Positions 1 to 12,100 of a DNA stretch of 64,000 nt are shown here, piece after piece (the stretch's first letter is position 1; every line of letters begins with the position of its first letter). The position numbers and the translations under genes are program-made. The notes under the pieces are model-generated. The model had not been told where the DNA came from and did no database searches. It saw only the letters and a list, made by a program, of their open reading frames with translations. The DNA comes from Monarcha castaneiventris obscurior (lineage: Eukaryota > Chordata > Aves > Passeriformes > Monarchidae). Location: assembly GCA_026261815.1 (NCBI GenBank), contig JAMPIT010000510.1:20122001-20186000 (forward strand), in the 5' to 3' direction.

Positions 1-3000
1 AGCTAACTTCTACTGAAGATCTGCAACTTGTTTTTTTTTGGGATCACTGAGGTCCCAAATTATATCTCTGTTCCTTAAAATGCATTTAGCTCTAGCAGGT
101 TTTGAGTTTTACAAGACCTTGTTAGTACCAAAACATACCCAATGAAATCTGGCATACAAACACACGAGCCAGCCATTGTGTTTCAAAGTCTGTGAAGAAT
201 CTGAGCCATGGTAATGCTGTCTATGTGCTTCTACTACCAAACCAAATAGAAGTCATCTTAAGCCTTCTCCATCACAGGCTAAATGAAGCAGCATTACCTT
301 AAATTACTACAGCTAAAAGGTATCACAGTAGCATTAGCTAGGGCTCATGTGTTGTACAGTGAGTTGACTGTATCTGCACATACAAACAACAAAAAATATT
401 ACATCATCAGACAGAAAAGATCAGCTATACAAACTCATGCTTTCCTTGTACTAGTGTAACCAAAATTAAGTGAGATACACAATTCTAAATTTCAACGCTG
501 ACTTTTGGAAGACTTCATTTTTTAAAAAATTAGGGGCAGAGAGACCATTGGGAAAAGAGGTTAAACACTCAGCTAGGCTACTAGTTTACTGAAAAATAAC
601 CAATTTCCATTTTATTATGCCTTTAAAACTAAAACTGAGAAAAAAGTTCTTGGTGTCATTATTGCTATTTTCACCCAACAACCATAACTGATTAGCTGCA
701 ATAAGACAGTACCTGAAACACCCAGCCATGGATACAAACTTCAGTATGTTACTGAGCCCCCATATCAGCACAATCAACCAAGAAGCTCCTTAATGATGAA
801 TACAAACTCTGTAACTGGTTTCAGTTATACACAGCCAAGTGTTACATCTGAACATTAGTTATGGTCAACAGGAATATCCTAACAGATTTGTAAGATGGAA
901 ATATGACAGAGAGAAGTTGCCTTTTAAGTCTAACTTAACTCTTTTCAGTTTTGTAGCCAATAAAGCTGCAAAGCCCCTTCACACGGATTGGGTTAATTGC
1001 AAACCAAACTACCCTCTACTCTTCCTTCTTTATTACAACCTCCCACTGGTGGATGGGCAGACAACATCTATGTTTTTTGTATTTCAGCTTCTGAAGGTTG
1101 GAACCAATTTTTTAATTTTTCATATCCACAAGAAAATGGAATAGGAGCTTAGTCAACAGCTTAAAAATAATTATGGTTGGCAAGTATTTGTTGTTGGGTG
1201 AAGGGTTTTTTCCCTTATAAAAGAAAAGGCGACTGTGCTGACATTTACAATGCTTATATGCTTATAATTTTGAAGTTTCCAATACTATACATGGAGATTA
1301 GATGCATTTAACAGACTAGCCACCCTTCCATCCAGATTGCTCATGAAAACTTTGGTTTGGCTGGGGACAAATTTCACTAGTTGAAAAGTATCATACAGAG
1401 AGAAATAAGAAGGATTCTTCTACCCCAAGATAACTTAAGTGTGCCATTTGGCATCAAGATATGTCTTATTCCAGAGCAACACATCTGACCATTGCAAAAA
1501 AACCAAAATTCTTGGTTTAAACAAATTTTAGAGTAAGAGATGCAATAGATCAGGCACTGTATCGTGCATTTTAAACCATAGCTAAAGTAAACTTTTCAGG
1601 TGAATGTACTAAAAAAGTTTATTTCATGCTGAAGGCATGAAAATCTTGGAGAGTTCAGAAGCAGAAAAACTGACATATCAAATCTTTTCTCATCAATTTT
1701 GCAGCCTAACTAATTGGTATGAGGTATGAACTACCACAACTTTAAATCCTGGCATGGATGTAGTTATACCAACGAAGTTCTTTACTAAGAAAGTCATATC
1801 ACCTGTTGAATTGATGGACACTGGTGGAAAACCAATTTTTTTTCTACCACCATTAAAGCAGATAGTTCTAACTGTAGTGCAGACTTGTCAGAATACCACC
1901 ACCCCAAGATGTACTTTCAAAAACTCCATTGCTAAACGAACACTATGAGCAAACCACAGGTTTTTGTCATGTTTAAATGTTTCTTTTAATAGGAAAAATT
2001 TCTGTATTACTTACCAAAAAAGTGGGGAAATGATGTACAGTTACCAAATATATAGGTAAGAGGGTTAAAAACTGATGCAGCTTTTACTCTGGTCTTTAAT
2101 AAGCATATGATTTCTCAAAAGTGGTATATTTTCTAGCTGCTTTAAATATTTGTATAGTGTCTTCAACTAATGTGTGCACAAGTTTAAAAAATTTTTTCAT
2201 TATTTTACTGCAGATCATTCTTGAAGACTACACACGCCTTGGCATAGAAAGACTCAAACAAAGCTTGTAAATATAAGGAAAAGCATCTCGCATATCAGTT
2301 ACATTTGAAGTTATTTGACTTCAAATACACACAAGGATGAGGCAACAAAATGTAAAAGTGTTACATATTTCTAAAGGGAAGTGCTTTTATACTTTGATTT
2401 ATGTATCACAATGATCACTAATGCACAAACAGAAATAAAAGTGCAGACAACCAAGGAACAATTCCAATAACTATCAATTCCAACGAAAAATGTAAAGTAA
2501 ATTAGATTAGATTATATCCTTATAACACACTGTAGACCACAGTACTACCTACAAACATTTTTTAGTTTTCTCAAAAAGCACAGTCTTTCTTTAGCATGAC
2601 TTATCAACTAATGTTTTATTATTGCAGTATGGGTGCAAAAATCCCAGAAGGAAAAATTTAGGTTTGAAATATAAATTTAGCCCAGGTACATTATACAGTT
2701 TGTGCAGCTGTAAGAGCCATTCTGTCTCTTACAGCACAGTGACATGATGCTTGATCATTACCCCTCAACTCATCAGAACATGATTTGTGTTTCTAAGATT
2801 GTACACAGGAGGCTCTGAAAGGTGAAAACTGTCTCGACACAGTTTCATTAAAAATACATTCAGCAAGACCAAATATGGCACATATGGCTTTTTAATGAAT
2901 ACCACTGAACTAGATAATGATCAGGTATCAGAGGCGTCAAGATAGAGCTGGAAACAGGAAGCTGGAGAGAAATACAGCTTCCCGAGAGGTAACAAAACTA

Positions 3001-6000
3001 GATGAAAGGCAGGACACTCAAAAATAAAACAGTAACCATTTCAGTCTTAAAAATTTAGTATCCAGAGGACTTGAAATTATCTTCATTGTTTACTTTTAAC
3101 TTGAGAGGTCAAAATTTTCTCATACTCATTAAAAAGCTTGCCTTTATGCAGACTAGGCTTACAGGTAATCTTTTGTTTCAAATAATTTTCTATGCCCATT
3201 TATTTCTGCTGATCAAAGTAAATTAATTAAGTCTGCTGTCCAGTCTCACTTGCTGTAAGTCTCCACAGTAGGCACTGAATAGCTGCACCCTGTATTAGGG
3301 TGAACTTCAGATAATCTCTCCTGTACTTTCCTTTCTAATCTAGAGTTTTTGTCCTTGCCTTTACTCACCTAAAATAATGGAAGGGATTCTAGAAAAAAAT
3401 TTCTTCAAAATACATAAACAGTAGCATTAAAATTGTATTTAAAGTTGTTCAGTACAGCAATTAGTTCACCCCTTGCAGCCTGGGAACTGAAGTTATTCTC
3501 ACCTTAATGGACCTCCTCTAGGTGTGACTGAACAATTAAAAAAATGAAATGGAAATAAGTCAGTGTTAGAAACTTTTTGTAAGAGTTCAGTTTTCATGAG
3601 GATTGAAGGTATGAAAAAACAAAGTAAAATGCGCAAGTAAAAGCTTTTCACTACCTTGAAAGGCTGACCAGTGACAAGTATGGGAACCTTTTAGCCTGGA
3701 TTGGTGGCAACAGTCTCAGAACAAATTTAAACAAAAGTTTCATAATATATTTTCTTCTTAGTGCATTAAGATGTCATGTCCCTGACAGCAGATTTTGATC
3801 AGTTATGTCACACAAGCTTTTATGAACTGTCTACCAGAACCACCAAAAGGAAAGCAAGAATTTTTCCAGACAGATCACTTCAGGTTTAGAGAGGAACACT
3901 TTTCTAGATAACAGCTAAAGTCAATTTAGGAAAAACACCCAGAAAGTTCAAGTTCAGAATGCCATCCTATTTTTAACAAGCATAACATATATTTGAAGAA
4001 AAAATGAAATAAGCATGACATCAATATTCTTGGGAAAGTGTGTTAGTCTATTACTAACTCTAGCTTTTGTTCCATGCTTCACAAATCCTATTTGTGCATT
4101 GCAGATTAATACTTACCTAAAAATCTCTTATAGGAAATTCACTTTAAGGTTGCTTGTCTTACTGCATGTAGAGTTACAACAACCGGACAGTAAATCCAGA
4201 AGGTTTTACAGTTGACAGAACCTCCACCAAGGCTCCATCTACAGAAATACTTAGCTCCTTTGATTTCATTTTAAGTATCCTATAAAAATGTCTTTAAATA
4301 GTAATCTTAGCTTTCCTGAAATCTAAAATTGAAATGCAGTTTAATAATTTCTAAACAGAGATAATTACCTCAAGAATGTTCATAAAAATTCAAGGACTAT
4401 GTTTACTTTTTAAACAGAAAGCAGAATGTCTCTAAACATCAAATAATCAAAAGCAAATTAAATAGCTCAGTCATACTAACTAGTTTCAAAAATGCTGTCT
4501 AATCAAAAAGCAAGGATATTCAGAATTACAATCATCAACTTATCCATAGTATTTTATTGATATCAAATATTCTCCATATGGCCTGCCCATTGTTAAAGGG
4601 CTGCCAGCATAACATGTCAAGAGACAATCAATGAACTTGCTTAACACAACTACATAGTACATGCTTTTACAGAAACTATTCAGTTTTACATGACACAAAC
4701 ATGCAATTTTACATAGCTCCAAATAACTTAATACTTCAAAATATTACAAATTAGAATTGTAATATTTTTAAAGGAAAGCAATTGTTCTTTATTCACTTAC
4801 CAAGACTGTATTATATCTGTCCTCCAAGTCAGTGATAAACGAAGGAAATGCTGGTTTTGCCAGCTAGTTCAGAACAAACAAAACCTTAGAGTTGGGCTCT
4901 TAGTAAGATAATGGAGAATTTTTTCCAAACAGTAGATGTTGTAAACACGCACATCTGAACTAGTCACCAAGGCTCCCTTTATACAGCAAGCACCAAGCAC
5001 TGGCCTGATAAATCCCATTGCTCAAGCTCTAAACAAACCCCAGTTAATGGCACAGAGGGGAATCACGCAGGTTTTTAAACACCTGGCTCTCAAAAATTTA
5101 GCACTTTTAAGGAAATAACTTAATAAAATTTGGATATAGTAATAAAAAATACTAAAAATATTTTAAAACTACATCCATGACTATTTGCAACACATTGACT
5201 GGTAGCAAAAGTCAGTCAGTCACAAAACTGTAATTAATTTCTCATAACTTTAGCCATCAATTTTTGTCCACTAAAGCAATCACCAAAATCTGGTCACTTC
5301 CAAAGTATTTTTCTCAGTGTGAGCTAAATGTTTCTTTAAGCTACTCATCTCCCTCTGCTGACTATAGAGGGAGCCTGGATGCCTAGATTTACATAGCTCA
5401 AGCAATATTTTATGAAAACTTGCCCATTACTAGTATTTAACAGCCTTTAATAAAAGCATACATTACGAAATAGCAGTCATAATAAAAAATAAATTATTAA
5501 TATGCAAAGAAAAATACAAACCTCTTTTAATTAATGCCAGTTATAGATGAAGTACTAACTAGAAAAAAAATCCAAGTTAATAAATTTCACAGATAAAACT
5601 TACTCTTAATACTACTTTAGCAGCCAGTGCCTTAACTTGCTTCTTTTTCTTGAGGAAAAAACGGACCAAGTCAGAAAGCACTGTGAATTAGTATTTGAGC
5701 TTTGAGATATTTGTGCTTTACGAGCAAATATTAATTGAACATTGTACTGCTTAATTTTGAAGTAATTTTTAGAGACAGTGGTCATTCTTGCAATACTTCT
5801 GTTTCACAGCTTATTTTCTTTGGTGCATGTGGTTCATACACATAAGCACAAGTTTACACACACAGTACATACATACATGTGTATATATTGGCTCTCAAAG
5901 CCTGTGTTAAGGAGGAATGTACAATTATTTTTCATTTTTACCAGCCTTCATAAATGGATAAGCAACACATTTATAGTTCTTTACATCCAACTTTCAGAGC

Positions 6001-6931
6001 ACTGTACTGGCATTAAGGAAAAGAGCAATGCAGATATTCCATGACTTTGGATACACCACAATATTAGAAAATTAATGTCCTGCAACAGCACTTATATTTA
6101 AAAAACAGTGTGATGGACCAACTCTAGCAATTATCTTTAAGCTCAATCTTCACCTGCAGGAATAATACAGAACATGCTGATGTAGCCTGTTTTCATTATT
6201 TACTACAGGAAAGCTCAGGATAATGTGGCTAATAAGTGGAGAATGTGAAAGTCATCAGTGAAAGTAAAACTTAAAAACTGATTGGGACAAGATAATGTCT
6301 GTGTTTGGTAAGTGACAGAACACAAAAATGAGAAGGAACTCTTGTGTAACCAAACTTTTGTCTCTTATTCCAGCCACTGAGCGTGTAACCAGCAAACACC
6401 ACAACCCGCTCAGCTGCAAGTCAAAGGTGTTTGAAGATACTGTCTAGCCCTCAGCAAAAGAAAGATTTCCCAATACAAATTAGAGGGATGGAAAAACCCC
6501 CAAACCCTCGCTTCCCAAAGATAACTGTCTTCTAAACTAAATGCATTTCAAACTGTTACAATTATTATCACATAATGTACAAATAAATGGGAGAATGATT
6601 CTTAATGTAAAATTGCTGCCATAAAGGCCTGCAGGTCACATGTCCCTTAGCAGAATAATTTTTCAAATTCAATGGACTGCATACTAAGTTTTATATTCTA
6701 CAAACTTCAGATTACAAGTGCCTGGAGTATTTCTTAATAGGAGCAGAAGTCTGATCTGATGCAACAAAAATGAAGCAGTAAGATCTTATTTATATCAGCA
6801 GCAACATATTAAAATACATCTAGTAGCATCAGAAGAATTATCCTTATTTCATGTAGCATTTCAAGTTGTTCCAGATCTTCTTCCCTGTCAACTCATATAA
6901 ACATGCTACTTAAGATTTAGCTGTTGCCTAC
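1..6931 (-). other. PAN3: PAN3 intron 4 (partial)
   Basis: AT-rich intronic sequence continuing past the left edge. No repeat family is recognised. Three exon-like segments with good splice signals (5604-5680, 4801-4863 and about 4118-4162) are described under findings; they do not match canonical PAN3. CA/TA-rich low complexity lies near 5835-5890. Confidence 0.8.
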
Positions 6932-7002
6932 CTTCCTCCTTTGAGACACGCTGAGGGCAGCAAAGTCATTAAACAAGGATGAATTTGGTGAAGTTAGTGG
7001 AT
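6932..7002 (-). CDS. PAN3: PAN3 coding exon 4
   Basis: A 71-nt exon with acceptor TTTTATAG and donor AAG|GTAGGC. The split codon G|AT gives Asp, then PLTSPNSSLFNDFAALSVSQ and RRK. Human PAN3 has the same segment with small differences (SLFNDFGALNISQRRK). The exon ends in phase 0. The next canonical exon, starting PRKYRLG in human, is not visible in 1-6931. The donor is the weakest of the three internal PAN3 donors (GTAGGC), which could favour alternative splicing here. Confidence 0.95.
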
Positions 7003-7384
7003 CTATAAAACCAATGTAAAACCAACATGTTATTTATATATATATATATTTATATCTATATATACACACACTACTAGAAGAAATTCTACGTTTTTTAACT
7101 TATTTCTTTATGGAAAAAATCCTGTTGACAAAGCTAAGTTTAGCAATCACACTGCTAAAACCCACAGCATTTATTATATTCTGTGCAACTGCTTAATTGA
7201 AATGTTGCTCATTAACAGAATTCAGTCAGTTTAAATTGCTGTTGACACTATTTAAAGTCCACCTAACATTTCACAGCTTTCATCTGATCAGAAAACCTGT
7301 TGTAAGTGCTCCTTACATTTGCATGTTATTTTTAATCCTGTAGATGATGCATTACAATGTTTCTAATTCACCAGAAGATCCTGT

Positions 7385-7555
7385 GAAAGGGCTGACAAGC
7401 ACTGGAACAGGCGGCCCAAGGCAAGTGCATGAGTCACCATCCCTAGGGGTACTGAGGGACAAGCTTTAGGAGAGCACTTGCCAGTGCTGGGATGACAGTT
7501 GGACTTGATCTTAAAAAGCCTTTTCCAGCATAAAAGATCCTATGATTCTGTGATC
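7385..7555 (+). mobile_element. CR1 LINE 3' fragment
   Basis: Shows the CR1 3' end in plus orientation: ACTGGAACAGGCGGCCCAAG, then TTGGACTTGATCTTAAAAAG and a terminal ATGATTCTGTG. It is 5'-truncated and diverged. Confidence 0.85.
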
Positions 7556-8622
7556 TCCAGTTACCTGAAATTAGCAATCTTCTGTTTAACAGGACTTAGA
7601 AATAATGATGGGGATTTCGCTTGTCTTGTCACTGTTTTGCATATCTAATTTAAATCAGAACCAAGGATAGCAAAAGTCCACATTCCATTAATAACTTATT
7701 ATGGCTTTTCTTTGTTCCTATTCATCCTTCCCAGAGTTGAAGTATCAAGAACTGTAACATTCAGATGCAACTTAAAACTCCAAATTGCATGGCTAAAACT
7801 GTCAAATTAGCAGATGACTCCCAGCTGTAAACATTGGTGTTTTGATGAAACACTTTCTTCAACATTAAATTCTTAACAGAGAATTTATCCTAAATTTGTT
7901 CAACAATAAATATTCCCCAAAAGGGCTATTCTACAAGTGAAGCACTGCTTGGCAGAGTAAGGGAGAGAGAGAGGGAAGGATCTGAGACACAACAAAATTT
8001 AAAATGGTTTCCAAAAGTTGGTCTGGTTTCTCTCCTTGACATGCATCACCATTACTATTTGGCCTGTCACAGTCAAACTCTGACTGCATTTAAAACTGGA
8101 GACCTCCACTGCCTTGAATAGCTAATTGTTCAGTGGTACAAAAGCAGCAGACTTAATCTCAAAGCCAACTGAAAATAAACTAGGAAGAAAAACCAGGAAA
8201 ACACCCACAAATTTCGACTTTCAAGCAAGTTTATTTTACAGTAGTTACTACCATGCTTAAAAAATTATAATCCTAGTAAGTAGACTAGCTGCAGGGTCAG
8301 ACATGCAAATGGAGGTCTAGAGCATAATTTACACAGCAATTTTCAAAGCAGAAATTTACTTTAAATGTATGTTCTTGCCATAAGGAAGCAATACCCTCTC
8401 CTTTAAAGAACTTAATTTAGCAGCTACAGCTGAAATAATCTGCAGTGGTTCTGAAGAGCCCATCACAAAGCTCAATACACCCTCCACAATAATTTAGTGA
8501 GTATGCAGGCCTCCACTATCAAGACATTTTCTTCAGCTGAAAACCATGTATATAAAACATGCTCCTAAAGCAAGGCAAAAATAAGAGGCAAAGTACTGCT
8601 TGCCAAGACAAAACTTAATAGC

Positions 8623-8685
8623 TATTAAAAATCATCAGTTATGTGACATTTATAGGTATTAAAAATCATCAGTTATGTAACATTT
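8623..8685. repeat. 34-bp tandem duplication
   Basis: Two copies of a unit beginning TATTAAAAATCATCAGTTAT (8623-8656 and 8657-8685), with one mismatch (GTGAC against GTAAC) and the second copy partial. Confidence 0.9.
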
Positions 8686-9088
8686 CACAAAATCCACACA
8701 CTCTAAATTTAAGGGAAAACACCTGTACACTAATCCCACACATTAACTCATCCAAGAAGCATAATAAAAAGGGATAGTATGGGTGAAGTAATATAAATGC
8801 TTAAACTATCTGTGCTTTACAGTGGATATCCAAACTAACAATTCACTTGAAGTGACAAGACTGCTAATGACTTTTTTTCAGTTTTTTCCCCACAGCAAAG
8901 AGAAGGCTAAAAATTTATGAGTTCAGTAACACTTAAGCTTTCCATTATACTACGGTTAAAAAATAAAGTTCTGCTGTATCTCAAATAAAACCAGAGAACA
9001 AGTAACACTTCCTTAAGCCTCAGTTTTCTGAAAGTGAATCTCAAATATTCAAACATACTTTTATATGCATTACTTTAAACATACTTAC

Positions 9089-9155
9089 CATGGCCTGCAT
9101 ACTGCTTGGCACTGTCATTGAGAAGGCTAGGGGAGCTGCTGCTATTTGTCATCCT
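9089..9155 (-). CDS. PAN3: PAN3 coding exon 3
   Basis: A 67-nt exon with acceptor TTTTTGCAG and strong donor G|GTAAGTATG. It encodes RMTNSSSSPSLLNDSAK followed by QYAGH, plus one base of the next codon. The serine-rich segment is identical to human PAN3 up to AK; human then has PYSAH. It belongs to the disordered N-terminal arm. Phase 0 at entry and phase 1 at exit agree with exons 2 and 4. Confidence 0.96.
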
Positions 9156-12100
9156 CTGCAAAAATACAAGATGAAAGTGTACATGTAAAATAAAGCTGTA
9201 ACAGATTAATTGATGGCATTGGGGACAACCCTTAGAAATTTTTAAGGACAGACTATGAAACTTGTGCTCATTCCCCATTTAGTAAATACGCTGAGCAAAC
9301 AGACTTGTAATTAACAAAAATGTTTAGTAAAATAAAGCATTTTGCACAACAGAAATGCAAACCAAAAATTGCTGTATATTAAAATGAAACACTATCTTCA
9401 TTAATTTCTTGTAAATGAGGAGTGTCTACCACACCTATGGTCCTCTTCGTGCATGTCATGAAAACATTAGATGACCCAACTACTTATCTCCTTAAAACAG
9501 TCTTTCACACTGCACTCCTGAAACAATTCCTCCCTTTAATACACTACCATCACGACACGAAACTTCCCCAATGAAAAATACTTAAATTTAAGTATTTGAT
9601 AGATTCTTTTTAAAAACAAATGAATTTTTTGAGACCTTTCAGCAAAACATCCTATTTTTCCAAGTCAGCAGGACATCTGAAACCCTTTTAACATTCCCCC
9701 TAGGCCCTCCTTGCTTCTTCTACATTCCTCTAGAGATATCAGCCAGCAATAAACTGGAGTAAAGTGAACCAGCGCTGCTCTAAGAGCTACTGCTCCTTTG
9801 ATAGAGAAGTTTTAAAGTGTCTCTTCTTACTCCTGCTTATTATTTTATTTCACCAGCCTCCCAACAGGAAGAAACAGTGTGAGAAGAAAAGGAAGGCAAG
9901 GTCAGGAAGGGTTCTTCATCACTGAGAGACAACCACTAATTTGTTAAAATACTCCCTGGCATGCTTTTGGCACGCATCAACCCGGAGTCTCCCAGCCAAT
10001 TGCCAGGCACTATTCAGCAGTGAAAAGGTTTGAGAACCCTTCAAATAGACAGTTTGCATGCAGACTCTGCTTTAGTGGGTGAGCACACACCAGCACAAAC
10101 AGGCCATTTTGTGCCAGCTGGCCCTAAGCATTAAGGAAAGTTTCCAGGCATGTTTCCTTTAGTAGTCTAGACACAGACTGACTCAAAACTGGTCACTGGA
10201 GTTGCTCTTTATGGTTATTTTTTTCCGCAGCTAGTCTCAATGTTGGTGGCAAAGGGCAGGAAGCTTACTACGTTATATTTCAATGCCATTTCATCTAATG
10301 GTTAACCACAAAGATCAGTATTCTGGAGTAATTTTGGTAAGAACAGAGGACAACCAATAGAAGCTGGAGTGCTATCCAGTTTGGTAGAACTGTAAACCTA
10401 CTGCAATTCAAGTTTCTCAACACCTGTAGTTTTCAGAGCACCACAAACTTCACCAGAAGCTGCAGCTTTTAAAACTTGTATCTACAAGATTAGACGGCAT
10501 AAAGTAGCTCTTATGTGGAATGCTTACACATGTAAATAGCATGTAAACCTTCAGCTTTTTCAATACTTCAAGCAAGCTGTTTGCTACATGCTCTTTTCCC
10601 TTATTTTGATGTCACCCATCCCATGCTCCTGAATATACTGAATTGACACAATATAAATATCACTAACTGCTCAAGTGATAAACACTGAATTCTATACACA
10701 AAAGGCATGCACCTCATGAAACAAAGTTGACTTATTTTTACAAAACAACGTACCACTTTGAGAGACTCACATTAAATTGACAATCTTTGCCCAAATTCAA
10801 GATAGCTCATCCTACTGCTCACAATCATCAAAATAAGAATAAAAATACATCAAAATCATTTCTGGATTATAGTAGCTCAAGTAATCATATGCCATATTCC
10901 CTTCCTAAGCAATGGAAAGAAGTTGAATAGTTTTCCACAAATATTTTAAAAGCATCCGTTATGCATCTTTTTTTTGGCATTTGATACATCCATACTGACC
11001 CTCATAGAACAAAGGGGTTTAAGAAAAAAATCTCCTAAAGGCAACCTTTCAGATTTGCAAAAAATTTGCCCAGGTGTAGATAAAATAGTATTAATGTCTA
11101 TTTTTAATACCAGATTTAATAATTTTAATGCAAAAAGTAACGATCTGTTGAAGCAGGAATAAATATTGATATTAAGAATCAATACTGGTGGTATCAAAGC
11201 TGGTTAAGCACATAGGTTAAACTTGGAACCAAGTACTTTTATTCCATCGATATTCTCCACCCGCAGGTGCAGAAGTTAAATATTCAACCAACAGACTTTC
11301 AATGTGAATAGGAACCTGAGACGATGAGAACCAGTGCTGACACGATCACTGAGAACGTACAGTGCACACAGGGCAGAACGCAACAGAGCACATTGTTCTG
11401 GGTTCTGACAGCACAGCACAACCCACATCTGTGAACATCACAACATCTGTGAACATCAACTGTGCTTTTAAAGTCAAGTTCCCATTCAAGGTGCAAACAA
11501 GTATCTTACGTGCACCAGGATTCTGAAAAACCAAAGCTTGGGCAGCTCTTGCCTTAACAACTGCTTGTAATCGGTACCTTGAATAGTTAGAAACCTCCAC
11601 CACATTCATGAATTTTTCGTTTTGCTCCCTTTTATTACACATGCACAAGCTTTGTACTGTAACATTATTCACAGAAGACCTGCATGTAATCAGTAAAGGC
11701 TTTTTAAACTGTTTTAATATTAAGATTTCTACCACACCCAAAAGCATTTAGTCTTAATGAAGGTTATTCCTGTATCTGATTTTTACCAAAAAGGTTTTGA
11801 AATAAAAATTAAAAGAACACATAAGTGCTGTTTGTTATTTGTGTTTTCCAGAAGGCAGTTTTGATTTTAAATAACACTTCTCAACCTCTTCTAATGATGT
11901 TGAACTATCTTTCATACAAACTCAATTTCAAGAAGATTGTAAGCACCTCAAGCCTAAGGGATGAAAGCTCCAGAAAGGCAAAAGCAACCATTCACTGGGA
12001 AAGAAAATTTAATATTAAGCCTGACAGGGAAGGTAAGCACACACATATGAGAGCTTCAGACTGTTTTAATACATCAGGGCTTTTATCATATGGAAGTTAA

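Larger units (their letters stand above)
7003..9088 (-). other. PAN3: PAN3 intron 3
   Basis: 2.1-kb intron. It contains an A/T microsatellite-like stretch at about 7030-7070, a CR1 fragment at 7385-7555 and a short tandem duplication at 8623-8685. Nothing else recognised. Confidence 0.9.

Noticed and set aside
7030..7070. TA/CA-rich stretch as a functional microsatellite
   Set aside because: Short, interrupted low-complexity sequence near the PAN3 exon 4 acceptor with no evidence of function.
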